From Campylobacter massiliensis (GTDB lineage: Bacteria > Campylobacterota > Campylobacteria > Campylobacterales > Campylobacteraceae): a stretch of DNA of 64,000 nt. A program made the position numbers and the translations under genes. The notes beneath the pieces are model-generated. The model was not told where the DNA came from and ran no database searches. It saw only the letters and a list, made by a program, of their open reading frames with translations. Where the stretch lies: assembly GCF_014253065.1 (NCBI RefSeq), contig NZ_JACLZK010000001.1, positions 558,001-622,000 on the forward strand, given 5' to 3'. Shown here piece after piece: positions 1-9,679 of the stretch (position 1 is its first letter; each line of letters starts with the position of its first letter).

Positions 1-975
1 GAGCGGATTTTTAATAAAAAGCGTGTAGCAAAGCACGGCCGCCATAAAAAACAGCGGCACAACCACCAAATAGCTCGCGATAAAATAAGTAATCAGCAAA
101 AACAGAATCGCAAACGGAAGGTCGATGAGAACGGCCAAAGTGCTTGAAGTGAAAAAATTTCTAACCGTGTCGAATTCGCGAAGGTTATTAGCAAACGAGC
201 CGACCGATTTTGGCTTAACGGAGAGCTTTATATCCATCACGCGCTCAAAAAGTAACGAGCTCATGATGATGTCGCTTTTCTTGCCAGCGACGTCTAAAAA
301 ATACGTGCGTATAAATTTTAAAAACAGATCGATAAGATAAACCACGCCCACGCCAAGAGCTAGCACCCAAAGCGTCTCTACGGCGTTATTCGGCACGACT
401 CGGTCGTAAACGTTCATCGTAAAAAGCGGACTGGCTAAAACGAATAAATTTATCACTATACTAGCTACGATAACGTCGATGTAAATTTTTCTCGAGCGCT
501 TTAGCGTACCCCAAAACCAGTGGCTAGTTTTGGTATCTATCAAATTCGGCTTGTTATCCTCGGGGATAAATTCGCGCTTTAGCAGGTAGCTATAGCCCAG
601 ATACTCCTCTTTTAGCTTTTCGATTTCTATCAAATTTGAGCCGTTTGGCATATCGGGAGTTATGATTTTAGCGTGCGTTTTGCCTTCAAAACTCTCTAAT
701 ATACAAGCCTTTTTGCCGCGCAAAAGCAGGATGCAAGGCAGCACCAAGGGCGAGATATCCTCGACCCGTTTATTTACCAAACTTGAAACAAACCCCGCTC
801 TAGCCGCCGCTCTGGTAAAAAGCGATTTCGAGCCACTAAGCGAAAAAAGCTCGATATCTTCGTTTTCGTTCGTCGGTAGCCCGGCCACCAGCGCATCGGC
901 GGTGTATGGGTTGTTGTGCAGCTTGGTAAATATCACCAAACAATCAAGCAGTTCGTCGTTTTTCTTTTCTTGCAT
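1..975 (-). CDS. LapB-like type I secretion ABC transporter (partial, 3' end outside window)
   Basis: Inner-membrane exporter ATPase of a type I secretion system, expected to move a large adhesin out of the cell together with a membrane-fusion protein and the TolC-like protein encoded at 3604-5346. About 325 codons are present, starting at the ATG complementary to 973-975. Residues 1 to about 130 look like the C39-like peptidase domain of LapB exporters (DELLDCLVIFT, LFTRAAARAGF, LEDISP-type VEDISPLVLP). These usually lack protease activity and bind substrate. A transmembrane domain follows (SHWFWGTLKRSRKIY, then LFTMNVYDRVVPNNA, typical of the family). The nucleotide-binding domain lies beyond position 1. 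The gene starts 3 bases after the stop of the LapD-like gene and is the fourth gene of a minus-strand operon. Confidence 0.88.
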   Translation of the reverse strand, partial: MQEKKNDELLDCLVIFTKLHNNPYTADALVAGLPTNENEDIELFSLSGSKSLFTRAAARAGFVSSLVNKRVEDISPLVLPCILLLRGKKACILESFEGKTHAKIITPDMPNGSNLIEIEKLKEEYLGYSYLLKREFIPEDNKPNLIDTKTSHWFWGTLKRSRKIYIDVIVASIVINLFVLASPLFTMNVYDRVVPNNAVETLWVLALGVGVVYLIDLFLKFIRTYFLDVAGKKSDIIMSSLLFERVMDIKLSVKPKSVGSFANNLREFDTVRNFFTSSTLAVLIDLPFAILFLLITYFIASYLVVVPLFFMAAVLCYTLFIKNPL

Positions 976-978
976 TTT

Positions 979-2910
979 TTATCCGATATTTTCTATTTGA
1001 GATATGAAAATACCCTGCAAATAGTCGATTTCTAGGGTATGCAGTCTCTTTTCTTGCTCTTCGTTTTCTACGCCCATGGCTATGATTTTTACGCCCTTGC
1101 TTCTCATCATCGCTTCAAACGAGCTTCTTTGCTCGGACGTTCTCTCGCCTAAAAAGTCTATTAAATTTGCCACCGGGATTTTGACGTAATCAGGACTAAC
1201 GGCATTAAGCCTTTCGATACTTTTCGCGTCAAATCCGAAGTGATCTAGTCCAAAGCCAAAACCAAGAGCGCGCAATCTCTGGTGAAGTCCGTCAAGAACC
1301 GCCACGTCGATGTCGTCTTTGTTCGGGATCTCGATGAAAATTTTAGCGGGCGCGTATCGTCTTATCTTTTTGAGCGCATTTTCAAGCTCGGTAAAGTGCT
1401 GAGTAGAGTTTAAGATATCCTTGCCCAAATTTAGCGCGTATTGCATAGTTTTAAGCTTACCGTCTCTTAGCATATCGGCAAATTTGTTTAAAACGTAAAG
1501 GTCGATATCTACCGCCATCTTTAGCTCGTTTACCATCGGCATAAAGTAGCTCGCCGTCTGCCATCTACCATCGCCGTCGACGAGCCTGATAAACAGCTCG
1601 CAGTGCGCTATCTCAGCAAAATTTGACGCCACTTTTTGTCCCGCAAATTTAAACATACGGTTTTTAAGAGAGGTTTCGATGAGCTCTTTATACTCCTCTT
1701 TTCCTAGCATGATCTCTTTGTCGCTCTTATAGATCAGGGAGGAGAAATTTGAGCCCTCTTTAGCTCTTGCTAGCGTGATGTCGGCCGTTATGAGCACGTC
1801 TTTTAGCGGAGTTTTCGGTCCGTAAGGCACGATCGCGGCAAAGACCGGATGCTTGTCCATATCTACGTTAAATTTGATAAATTCTTCTTGTATCGTTAGT
1901 AAAATTTTATCGGTTATGGCTTTGACGTTTTGCGTAGTTAAATTTGCGGCTACGATCATAAAGTCATCGTCGTTTAGCCTAGCCCTCAGCATACCTATGG
2001 CGTTTTGGGATATTATAGACGCGATGGTTTTTATAAGCTTTTGCTGCGCATTAAAGCCGATCTCTTGTTTTAGATCTCGCAAATCTTTGCAAGTTATCAT
2101 CGATGCGGCGCCGCTTGAATACTCCTCGCTCGAGATGTAATCTTTAAAGTTATTTTGCAAATATCTTCTGTTAAAAAGTACGGTTTCTTCGTCTTTATAA
2201 AGTAGCTCTTCATATTTGCTTAGCGTCTTGGCGCTTTGCTCAAACACGTCCTTAACGCGCGTTATCATCACGTTCATCGCAAGGACGACCTGCCTAATAT
2301 CTAGCGTAAAAGGAATTTTTTCCTGCAAAATAAAACTATTTTGCAGTATGGCCTCGGCTTGCTTTTGAACCTTTTTGAGCGGGATAAAAATTATCTTTAC
2401 GCCAAAATAGCTAATAAGCAGAGCCGATAGCGACATCACGAAAAGTACAAAAAAAACTTTTTTAACTATGTTGTAAAGCTCGTAATAAGCGATACCGGTG
2501 TTGCTTTGCACGTAAATAGTGCCGAATTTACTCCAGCCGAGCATTATCTCGCTTTGCGCCACCGGAGCTTCTAGTTTTACGTTTTTTACGAACCACTCGG
2601 GAACGCTATTTACCACTAGAGGCTGCGAGTTTTCTATCAGCGTCTCGCCGTCTACTCCGGCTAGCTTTATCATCGAGTAGTATCCGCTGTCAAATACCGA
2701 ATTTATCATCGTTTCAATGCCGGATAAATCATTTGGATTTGCTACCGACGCTATGGCAAGACCTAGCGAATTTGCCGTGTGCTTGGCGTTAGTGCCTAGC
2801 TGAGCGGAAATATAGTCGTTCGTCGTCGTAAAATTTAAAATCCCGACGGCTACGAAAATAACCAACATAAAGGAAATTATCGCCAGCATTATTTGTTTTA
2901 AAAGCGTCAT
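979..2910 (-). CDS. LapD-like c-di-GMP receptor with degenerate GGDEF and EAL domains
   Basis: Inside-out signalling protein expected to bind c-di-GMP in the cytoplasm and sequester the periplasmic protease LapG. It has 643 residues: membrane segment about 5-27, periplasmic domain about 28-150, second membrane segment about 152-176, a HAMP-like linker, then GGDEF-like and EAL-like domains. The GGDEF signature is degenerate (RLNDDDF at 311-317) and EAL is replaced by ELF at 438-440. Both domains should therefore be catalytically dead, as expected for a receptor. W126 in LGWSKFG may correspond to the tryptophan of Pseudomonas LapD that contacts LapG. The gene abuts lapG (stop at 2911) and precedes the exporter, which supports the Lap assignment over an active phosphodiesterase. 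Confidence 0.87.
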   Translation of the reverse strand: MTLLKQIMLAIISFMLVIFVAVGILNFTTTNDYISAQLGTNAKHTANSLGLAIASVANPNDLSGIETMINSVFDSGYYSMIKLAGVDGETLIENSQPLVVNSVPEWFVKNVKLEAPVAQSEIMLGWSKFGTIYVQSNTGIAYYELYNIVKKVFFVLFVMSLSALLISYFGVKIIFIPLKKVQKQAEAILQNSFILQEKIPFTLDIRQVVLAMNVMITRVKDVFEQSAKTLSKYEELLYKDEETVLFNRRYLQNNFKDYISSEEYSSGAASMITCKDLRDLKQEIGFNAQQKLIKTIASIISQNAIGMLRARLNDDDFMIVAANLTTQNVKAITDKILLTIQEEFIKFNVDMDKHPVFAAIVPYGPKTPLKDVLITADITLARAKEGSNFSSLIYKSDKEIMLGKEEYKELIETSLKNRMFKFAGQKVASNFAEIAHCELFIRLVDGDGRWQTASYFMPMVNELKMAVDIDLYVLNKFADMLRDGKLKTMQYALNLGKDILNSTQHFTELENALKKIRRYAPAKIFIEIPNKDDIDVAVLDGLHQRLRALGFGFGLDHFGFDAKSIERLNAVSPDYVKIPVANLIDFLGERTSEQRSSFEAMMRSKGVKIIAMGVENEEQEKRLHTLEIDYLQGIFISQIENIG

Positions 2911-3576
2911 CTATCCGTCCTCTTTCATTCTGTCGACTAAATTTAGCCATTTTGGATTTTGTTTTTTGTTTCCGCCGGGGATGGCCTGCCCCAAGCCTTC
3001 TTGTTTTGATAAAAATAGCGAATCGCCGTTAAAACTATAAACGGGCGCTAAATCTTTTCTTTGCGTAGCTATTTTGATGTTTGGGTTGATATTGTCTAAA
3101 ACTAGCGGTATGGACTTTGGGCTATCATAATAAGATAAAACCATGTGCGCTTGGTTGTAATCAAGCGCCTTTACGTAAGTGAAATAAAGCTTTTGCGTGG
3201 AAACGCCGAGCTGCTTTAGGGTGAAGTACTTCGCCGTAACGAAATCCTCGCAATCCCCGGCGCCCTTGCCCAAAAACTCCATTCTCGTAGCCCAGTAGTC
3301 TTTTTGTCCCCAAACTTCCCTGTCGTCTTTCCACTGTAAGCGGTTAAAAAAATCATTTACTTTTACGAGCTTTTCTTGCTCCGTGGCGTCCTTTAAGCTC
3401 ACCATGAGCTCGTTTAAGGCAACCACTCTTTTTTTGGCGTTTTGGCCGTAAACTTTAGCGATCTTGTCGTAGGTGGAGGCTTTTATAAACTCGCCTCCCG
3501 CAAAAATCGCGAACACAAAAAGGGCGCTCGCTAAAAACGCCCTCCTGTATTTGCCCGCGCTTATGCCAAATTTCAT
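2911..3576 (-). CDS. LapG-like periplasmic cysteine protease (transglutaminase-like fold)
   Basis: Protease expected to cut the N-terminal retention module of a LapA-type adhesin and so release it from the surface. It has 221 residues with an N-terminal hydrophobic export segment (about 11-29). The catalytic triad is visible: C109 in GDCEDF, H144 in AHMVL and D161 in LDN, in the bacterial transglutaminase-like cysteine protease arrangement. The acidic residues next to C109 are typical of the calcium-binding site in this family. The gene lies directly before lapD and just after the TolC-like gene. A candidate substrate with a TAAG site is encoded at 39626-45745. Confidence 0.9.
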   Translation of the reverse strand: MKFGISAGKYRRAFLASALFVFAIFAGGEFIKASTYDKIAKVYGQNAKKRVVALNELMVSLKDATEQEKLVKVNDFFNRLQWKDDREVWGQKDYWATRMEFLGKGAGDCEDFVTAKYFTLKQLGVSTQKLYFTYVKALDYNQAHMVLSYYDSPKSIPLVLDNINPNIKIATQRKDLAPVYSFNGDSLFLSKQEGLGQAIPGGNKKQNPKWLNLVDRMKEDG

Positions 3577-3603
3577 AAAATTTATCTAAATTTTAGTCTA
3601 AGA

Positions 3604-5346
3604 CTATCTTAGATCCTCGGCTATCGAGCACGCGCCTTGGATATATTTTTTAGCAAATCCAGGCTCGAAGCTATCGGTGATCATGCCCATATTATCAAGA
3701 AGCCTAAATTTAGCGTATAAAAGCTCTTTTTGAGTATTTACGATCTCAACCAAAGCGTTGTTGTATTCGCTCTCGGCGTCAAGCAAATTTATAAGATCGC
3801 GTCTGCCGATCCTAAACTCGTCCCTATACGCATCAAGCGTCTCTTTTGCGTATTTTACGTGCTCGTTTAGATACTCAAGCCTTTTTTGATTTAGCACGTA
3901 AGTCTGCCATGAAAATTTTAGACTCTCTGAAAGCTCTCTTTTTACTCTCTCAAGCCCGTGAGATGACTCGGTAACGGCTAGGACGGCCTTTTCTTTCTCT
4001 AGCTTGTCTGAGTTTTTGTTGTAAAGATTATATTTTAATCTTAGCAAAACGTCGTAAGAGGTATCTTTATAATCGTCGTAAAATACATCGTTTCTCTCGT
4101 GATTTGCGCTGGCTTCGAGATCCACCTTCGGTCTAAAAGCAGCGTTTTTCTCATTAACGACCGATTGATTCATTTTTATGTTTGCATCTTGCAAAAGAAC
4201 GCTCGGGTTACATTTCATAGCGATGTTATATACCGCGCTTTCGCTTCCCGGTAGCGGCAACTCAAAGCTTGGAGCGACCAAATTTTCCGCCGCGATTCCT
4301 TTACCGTAAAGTTTCTCAAAGGTGCTTAGAGCGTCGTTGTAGTTGTTTTCGCGAGAGATCAAATTTGCCTGAGCTAGCGTGAGGCGAGAGCCGGCCTGTC
4401 TCTCCTCAGAGCCCCTAGCAAAGCCCGAGCTTGTTCTATCTTTGATTTGAGAGTAAATTTCCTCGTGAGTTTTTACGTTTGATTGTGCGATCTCTAGCAA
4501 CTCTTTAGTTTGAAGCACGGTGATATATGCGTTTGCAAACTCAAGCGTAAGTCTGTCGGCTTTTTGCGCTACGCTGTAAGCGGCAGCATCCATCCTATGG
4601 CTTTGAGAGATCATTCTATTTTTATCGGCTCCGCCGTTGTATAAATTTTCCGTTAGCGTCGCATTTGCCGTAAGCCTTTTGCCGCTACCTTTTTGTACGG
4701 TTATGCCGTTATCTATTTTTTCTTTTCTGTAGCCGTAAGTTCCGCCGATATCAAATGTCGGATAGTACGCGTTATTAGCGATATTTAGGTCTTTTCCGAC
4801 TTGCATATAGGCATATTCGGTCTCTTTTAGGCCCGGGTTTTCAAGAAGCAAATTTTTAACCGCCGTATTTAGGCTCACTTGACCGCTCTCTTGCGCACCG
4901 TTTTCAAGATAGGCAGCTCCCATCGGCTCCGGCGCTTCTTTAAACGTCAAATCTTGTTTTTTTCTTAGACCCGGCTTTGGAGCTTTAGCGGCATCTTTGC
5001 TTTCGCCAAAATTTTGCGTTTCATCGCCTGAAGAAACAGAATCTTTAGCGACTGCGCTATAAGCGTCTACGTATCCTGCCGCCTTGATTTTAGCGGTTAA
5101 ATTTTTAATACTGTCTTTATCTAAAGACTTGGTTCTAACGGCTACGGCGCGGTATTTACCGAAAGTTCCGCTTACTACTTTTTCCACCCCGTCAAAGTCG
5201 CCCACCTTGCGCTCTACGCTAGCTCTGGCGTTCTCTATCGCTTCTTCTTTTACGTCGTCGCCGAAGCTGCCCACAAATACGTTATATTCGTCATTTGCGA
5301 ACAACAAACCGCAAACTAAAAAGCTAATCGCTGCTGCTTTTCTCAT
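3604..5346 (-). CDS. LapE-like TolC outer-membrane channel with an N-terminal SPOR-like domain
   Basis: Outer-membrane channel of the type I secretion system, 580 residues. Residues 1-17 form a signal peptide. Residues about 20-100 resemble a SPOR (septal peptidoglycan-binding) fold (YNVFVGSF at the start, AAGYVDAYSAV at the end). A linker rich in charged residues follows, and from about 155 the TolC repeats (SLNTAVKNLLLENPGL, later RRDLINLLDAESEYNNA). The channel half alone is about 420 residues, the normal size for TolC proteins. It is the first gene of the minus-strand lap operon. A TATAAT-like -10 is visible on the minus strand at 5402-5397, and AAAGGA lies before the start. Confidence 0.85.
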   Translation of the reverse strand: MRKAAAISFLVCGLLFANDEYNVFVGSFGDDVKEEAIENARASVERKVGDFDGVEKVVSGTFGKYRAVAVRTKSLDKDSIKNLTAKIKAAGYVDAYSAVAKDSVSSGDETQNFGESKDAAKAPKPGLRKKQDLTFKEAPEPMGAAYLENGAQESGQVSLNTAVKNLLLENPGLKETEYAYMQVGKDLNIANNAYYPTFDIGGTYGYRKEKIDNGITVQKGSGKRLTANATLTENLYNGGADKNRMISQSHRMDAAAYSVAQKADRLTLEFANAYITVLQTKELLEIAQSNVKTHEEIYSQIKDRTSSGFARGSEERQAGSRLTLAQANLISRENNYNDALSTFEKLYGKGIAAENLVAPSFELPLPGSESAVYNIAMKCNPSVLLQDANIKMNQSVVNEKNAAFRPKVDLEASANHERNDVFYDDYKDTSYDVLLRLKYNLYNKNSDKLEKEKAVLAVTESSHGLERVKRELSESLKFSWQTYVLNQKRLEYLNEHVKYAKETLDAYRDEFRIGRRDLINLLDAESEYNNALVEIVNTQKELLYAKFRLLDNMGMITDSFEPGFAKKYIQGACSIAEDLR

Positions 5347-5396
5347 AGAAATCCTTTGTAATTTATTTTAAATTAACGCTAATACATTAACCCGCG

Positions 5397-5402
5397 ATTA
5401 TA
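5397..5402 (-). promoter_or_regulatory. Candidate -10 box of the lap operon
   Basis: On the minus strand the sequence reads ATATATAATCGCG, giving TATAAT about 50 bases before the TolC-like start at 5346. The stretch upstream (5403-5430) is A/T rich, as in Campylobacter promoters, which often lack a -35 box. Confidence 0.45.
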
Positions 5403-5430
5403 TATTATAAAAAATAAAAAAGTTATAAAT

Positions 5431-6684
5431 TTACAAAAGCGCTTTTGCGATTAACTCTATCGGGTTCTCAAATTTTACATCAGAACCACCGATGTGTAGT
5501 GCATTTGAAATCTGCATTTTACAGGCGCTACACTCCGCGCTTACGATCTTTGCGCCAGAGTTTTTTATCATCTCTGATTTTCTTTGTCCGGCCGCGCGGC
5601 TTAGGTGATATTTTTCAGACTGCATAGTCACTCCGCCAAAACCGCAGCACTCGTTTGGATCGCTCATCTCTGTTATCTCGTAGTTTTGAGCGAGCAGTTT
5701 GCGAGGCTCTTTAAAGACGCCTTGCATTTTTCTAGCGTGACAAGGGTCGTGATAGGTCACGGAGGCTAAGTTTTTGCCCTTTCTTGCCAAAATTTCAGCC
5801 AAATTCGTAAATTTTTCAAAATACTCCGTCGCTAAAAATATCTTCTTACTCACCGCTTTTGCGCGCTCTCGCCACTGTTCGTCGCCATGAAAAAAGTGCT
5901 CGTAGTCGATCTTTATCATCGCCGAACAAGTCGCCTCGGGCACGATGATGGCGTCTAGTTCGCCCAACATTTTTTCAAAATACTCGATATTTCGCTTTGC
6001 CAAAACCTCGACCGTCGCAAAATCCCCCGTAAAATACGCTGGCGCGCCGCAACAGGCCTGCTTTTTCATCAAATTTAAATTTAACCCAAGCTCGCGCGCG
6101 ACCTTAACCAAAGCCTCGCCAATACCCGTATATGCGTAGTTTCCCATACAGCCGATAAAAACTCCGATAGTTTTATCGCCGCCGTTATCGATAAACTCGG
6201 CGTGCGAGTTTAAAAAGCTCTTTTTGCTAGCAGTGGGCAAAAGCCGCTCTTTTTTCACCATCGGCAGGCTAAACCTCGGACTCATCGCGCCTTCACGGAT
6301 CTTAAACGCGCAACTTTGAAACACGTAGCCTAGCCTCGCGCAAAAGTCCATAACCGCACGGTGGCGCAGTAGCCAAAAAAACGCCTTTTTATACCACGCG
6401 ATGCCAAATTTATCGGCGATGTCGCGACGGACGTTTTCTATCGCCGTATCCACGCGCAAGGAGTTTGGACAGACATCGACGCAGTTCGTGCACAAAAAGC
6501 AGCTCTCAAAGATATTTTTCGCGCTTTTATCAAGCTTTAGCTCGCCGCGCTCGTAAGCCCCTACTAGGTCTAAAAAGCCGCGCGGAGAGGTCGTCTCGTC
6601 GGAGTTTATCTTGTGGATCGTACAGACCTGGATGCATTTGCCGCATTTTACGCATTTATCTGAAATTTCGCTAAATTTAAACAT
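5431..6684 (-). CDS. CCG-domain iron-sulfur oxidoreductase subunit (GlcF/LutA-like)
   Basis: Electron-transfer protein of the glycolate oxidase GlcF / lactate oxidase LutA / heterodisulfide reductase HdrD family, 417 residues. The N-terminus carries two ferredoxin-type cysteine clusters (CVKCGKCIQVC and CFLCTNCVDVCP). The C-terminal part has two cysteine-rich CCG domains (GCMGNYAYTG with ACCGAPAYFTGD, then DPCHARKM with CCGFGG). No flavin subunit gene is adjacent. The same kind of gene sits next to hemN in C. jejuni, so the neighbourhood is ancestral. The physiological substrate cannot be read from the sequence. Confidence 0.8.
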   Translation of the reverse strand: MFKFSEISDKCVKCGKCIQVCTIHKINSDETTSPRGFLDLVGAYERGELKLDKSAKNIFESCFLCTNCVDVCPNSLRVDTAIENVRRDIADKFGIAWYKKAFFWLLRHRAVMDFCARLGYVFQSCAFKIREGAMSPRFSLPMVKKERLLPTASKKSFLNSHAEFIDNGGDKTIGVFIGCMGNYAYTGIGEALVKVARELGLNLNLMKKQACCGAPAYFTGDFATVEVLAKRNIEYFEKMLGELDAIIVPEATCSAMIKIDYEHFFHGDEQWRERAKAVSKKIFLATEYFEKFTNLAEILARKGKNLASVTYHDPCHARKMQGVFKEPRKLLAQNYEITEMSDPNECCGFGGVTMQSEKYHLSRAAGQRKSEMIKNSGAKIVSAECSACKMQISNALHIGGSDVKFENPIELIAKALL

Positions 6685-6693
6685 GTCCGCCCA

Positions 6694-8055
6694 TCAAACC
6701 GTTTTTGAAAATCGGCGTAAATTTTCTGGTATTTTTTTCAAATACGCGTCAAAACACATCGCGATATTGCGGATGATCAGCGTGCCGGTCTCGTTTACGC
6801 TGATTTTTTCAGGCGTTACGGTTACGAATTCGCTCAAATTTTCAAGCTCGATTAAATCATCCTTAAAATACTCGAAAAATTTGATGTCAAATTTATCCTC
6901 GACAGCCTTGATATCAAGCGCAAAGTTACTCATCAGGCTCATTATCACGGCTTTTCTGATTAGATCGTCATCGTTTAGATAGATACCCTTGCAATACGGT
7001 AAAACGCCGCTATCTAGGGCCTTTTCGTATTCGTCCATGTCCTTGAAATTTTGCGCGTAGTATCTTTGCCCCTCGCCGATACTAGTTAGCCCTATGCCGA
7101 TGAGATCGGCTCCGCCCTTGGTCGTGTAGCCTTGGAAGTTGCGATGGAGCGTACCATTAGCAAGCGCGCCGAAAAGCTCGTCGCCGGGCTTTGCAAAATG
7201 ATCCATGCCGATCATTTTGTAGCCGTTTTTGATGAAAAACTCGGCCGTGTATTTTAAAATTTCAAGCTTGGTTTTAGGGCTAGGTAGCGTGGCTTCGTCA
7301 AATTTACGCATAGATTTTTTTATCCACGGCACGTGCGCGTAGTTAAACACCGCTAGGCGGTCCGGAGACAGCGTCAGAGACTTATCCAGCGTCGCTTTAA
7401 AGCTATCTAGCGTCTGATACGGCAGGCCGTAGATCAGGTCCGTATTTATCGAGTTTATGCCCTTAGCGCGCGCCATATCTACGGCGTTTTTGGTGATCTC
7501 GTAGGGCTGGATGCGGTGGATCTCTTTTTGCACGCGCTCGTCAAAGTCCTGCACGCCGTAGCTGATACGGTTAAAGCCGTGAGAGACGAGCACGTCAAGC
7601 TGCTCGCGGGTCAAAAATCTCGGGTCGATTTCGCAGCTGATTTCAGCCTCGGGCGAGAAATTTTTAAATTTAGCCTTTATCATTTTTATGATTTCATCAA
7701 GCTGATCCGCACCGTAGAATGTCGGAGTGCCGCCGCCAAAGTGCATTTGCAGCACAGGCGCGCTCGTGTCGAGATTTGCCGCCAGCAGATCGAGCTCTTT
7801 TTGCAGATACTGCATATAGCGCGTTTTGCGATCCTCTTTGCTCGTATATATCACGTTGCAACCGCAAAAATAACAGGCGCTGCGGCAAAACGGCAAGTGC
7901 AAATAAAGCGAAAGCGGGCGCGAGGCGTCGCGGGTTTTTAGCTCCCGCAGGTAGTCCTCGTAGCTAAATTTATCGCTAAACTCGGGTGCGGTCGGATAGC
8001 TCGTGTATCGCGGCCCCGGGCGCGAATACTTCACGTAAGCGTCAAAATCTATCAT
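6694..8055 (-). CDS. hemN: Oxygen-independent coproporphyrinogen III oxidase
   Basis: Radical SAM enzyme that converts coproporphyrinogen III to protoporphyrinogen IX in anaerobic haem synthesis; cytoplasmic. 453 residues, the normal HemN length. The start [14 protein letters not shown] is typical. The radical SAM cluster is [10 protein letters not shown] (C-x3-C-x2-C) with the extra cysteine found in true HemN, followed by HFGGGTPTF. The start overlaps the stop of the UPF0763 gene by 4 bases. The iron-sulfur gene follows 9 bases after its stop. Haem made here serves the cytochromes encoded at 20224-26664. Confidence 0.95.
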   Translation of the reverse strand: MIDFDAYVKYSRPGPRYTSYPTAPEFSDKFSYEDYLRELKTRDASRPLSLYLHLPFCRSACYFCGCNVIYTSKEDRKTRYMQYLQKELDLLAANLDTSAPVLQMHFGGGTPTFYGADQLDEIIKMIKAKFKNFSPEAEISCEIDPRFLTREQLDVLVSHGFNRISYGVQDFDERVQKEIHRIQPYEITKNAVDMARAKGINSINTDLIYGLPYQTLDSFKATLDKSLTLSPDRLAVFNYAHVPWIKKSMRKFDEATLPSPKTKLEILKYTAEFFIKNGYKMIGMDHFAKPGDELFGALANGTLHRNFQGYTTKGGADLIGIGLTSIGEGQRYYAQNFKDMDEYEKALDSGVLPYCKGIYLNDDDLIRKAVIMSLMSNFALDIKAVEDKFDIKFFEYFKDDLIELENLSEFVTVTPEKISVNETGTLIIRNIAMCFDAYLKKIPENLRRFSKTV

Positions 8056-8543
8056 AGCGTTTTATTCCTCGCGTTTTTCATTATATTTTCCATATCGACG
8101 AACAAATTCGGATACTGCTTTTTGATACCTTTTACCAGTTTTTCCAAATTTACGTCGATGCTTTTTTTATTTTTATTTTTTGCGGCGATCTTGCGTATCT
8201 CGTCCATCGCCACGACCCAAACGTCGGCGAAATCTATCGGCACGTTTTGCCAGATCGTCTTTTCAAGCCTTAGCTCGAAATTTTCCTTTTGGACGTTGCG
8301 GTAGGCTTCGATGAGCTGCGAGAGCGATTTTAACGAAACCATCGTGTGTAAATTTTGATTTTCGTCAATGCCGGACCAAGGCTCCACTCCGTCCCACGAG
8401 CCGCTTTTTAGGCTAAGGCTCATTTGATTAGGATCGCTCGTCGGCACGATCTCAAATATCGTTTTCTCGCCCTCTTTTATCCCGAGCTCGCCCGAAATTT
8501 CGTTGATTTTTTCGTATGTTTTTTGTAGATTTTTTTCTTTCAT
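8052..8543 (-). CDS. UPF0763 / DUF2603 family protein
   Basis: 163-residue soluble protein of unknown function belonging to a family restricted to Campylobacter and Helicobacter relatives. It begins [19 protein letters not shown], with a predicted coiled or helical N-terminus and a helical C-terminus rich in lysine ([15 protein letters not shown]). No catalytic motif is visible. It lies between argF and hemN, as its homologue does in C. jejuni, and overlaps hemN by 4 bases, so it is probably co-translated. Confidence 0.8.
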   Translation of the reverse strand: MKEKNLQKTYEKINEISGELGIKEGEKTIFEIVPTSDPNQMSLSLKSGSWDGVEPWSGIDENQNLHTMVSLKSLSQLIEAYRNVQKENFELRLEKTIWQNVPIDFADVWVVAMDEIRKIAAKNKNKKSIDVNLEKLVKGIKKQYPNLFVDMENIMKNARNKTL

Positions 8544-8556
8544 TTAGTTCCTTAAC

Positions 8557-9486
8557 TTACCCGTTTCGCTGCCTATCCAGCCAAACCATCACGCCTTTTT
8601 GCGCGTGCAGGCGATTTTCCGCCTCGGCAAAAATCTCATCCGCGTGCGCTTCAAACACCGCCTCGCTCACCTCGTATCCGCGGTAAGCCGGTAAGCAGTG
8701 CAAAAATATAGCGCCGGGCGCGGCTAAACTCATCAAATTTTCATCCACGCAAAATCCGGCGAAGTCTCTCAGGCGCTTTTCTTTTTCCGCCTCCTGCCCC
8801 ATCGAGACCCAAGTGTCTGTAGTGACGAGGTTAGCGCCCGAGACGGCTTCTTTTACGTCCTGAGTTAGATAAATTTTAGCTCCCGAAATTTGAGCGTTTT
8901 TCATCGCTAAATTTACGACCTCGGCGTCCGGTTCGTAGCCCTTTGGCATAGCGATCCTTAGCTCAAAACCTAGCTTGCTAGCTAGCATCAGCCACGAGTG
9001 AGCCATGTTGTTGCCGTCGCCCACGAACGCCGCTTTTATCTCATCTATTTTTAGCCCGCATTCGACCGCCGTCATGAGATCGGCCATCAGCTGTGCGGGG
9101 TGAAATTTATCGCTAAGGCCGTTTATTACGGGTACGCGGCTAAATTTAGCAAGCTCTTCTAACGTCTCGTGGCGATTAACGCGAGCCATGATGAGATCGC
9201 ACATTCGCGAGATCACGCGCGCGGTGTCTTTTATAGGCTCGCCGCGCCCGATCTGGATGTCGCTCGAGCTAAGAAACAGCGCGTGTCCGCCAAGCTCGTT
9301 CATCCCTACATCAAAGCTAACGCGCGTTCTGGTCGAGCTTTTCTCAAATATCATCGCCAGTTTTTGATCTTTTAAGTACGGCTTAAAATCTCGCGCCTTT
9401 GCCTCTTTTTTTATCTGCAAACCCAAATTTAAAATTTCGATGATTTCGTCTTTGCTAAAATCGTTTAACGTCAAAAAGTGCCGCAT
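8557..9486 (-). CDS. argF: Ornithine carbamoyltransferase
   Basis: Makes citrulline from ornithine and carbamoyl phosphate in arginine synthesis. 309 residues, normal for the family. The carbamoyl phosphate loop is SSTRTR (about 52-57). HPAQLMADL (about 126) and HCLPAYRG (about 263) are the other signatures, and DTWVSMGQE provides the ornithine-binding SMG loop that separates it from aspartate carbamoyltransferase. HPAQ stands where many family members have HPCQ, which is tolerated. The gene lies 13 bases before the UPF0763 gene. Confidence 0.95.
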   Translation of the reverse strand: MRHFLTLNDFSKDEIIEILNLGLQIKKEAKARDFKPYLKDQKLAMIFEKSSTRTRVSFDVGMNELGGHALFLSSSDIQIGRGEPIKDTARVISRMCDLIMARVNRHETLEELAKFSRVPVINGLSDKFHPAQLMADLMTAVECGLKIDEIKAAFVGDGNNMAHSWLMLASKLGFELRIAMPKGYEPDAEVVNLAMKNAQISGAKIYLTQDVKEAVSGANLVTTDTWVSMGQEAEKEKRLRDFAGFCVDENLMSLAAPGAIFLHCLPAYRGYEVSEAVFEAHADEIFAEAENRLHAQKGVMVWLDRQRNG

Positions 9487-9536
9487 TTTGCCCCCTTATT
9501 CCCAAATTTGCCCACAAATTTTTAAGGCGAAGTATT

Positions 9537-9668
9537 GTGAGATGGATTTAAATGTTGTGCAGAAATTTTAAGTCAAGATAAGGCATGTAGCCTATCGCAG
9601 ACTTAAAATTTCCTCTGCTTGCAGCTGCGAAACGCAAGTGAAGCAGAAACTCATTTAAAGACGCTCAC
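9537..9668. repeat. Long imperfect palindrome between argF and hemB
   Basis: The 193-base gap contains nested inverted repeats that would fold into one long hairpin. Outer arms are GTGA-GATGG-ATTTAAATG (9537-9554) and CATTTAAAGACGCTCAC (9652-9668). The inner arms GAAATTTTAAGTC (9562-9574) and GACTTAAAATTTC (9600-9612) are perfect. The tip AGGC-ATGTA-GCCT (9581-9593) is also complementary. It could be a structured RNA, a transcript-processing element or a small palindromic repeat. I found no second copy in the window. Confidence 0.75.
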
Positions 9669-9679
9669 AAGACGAGCCG

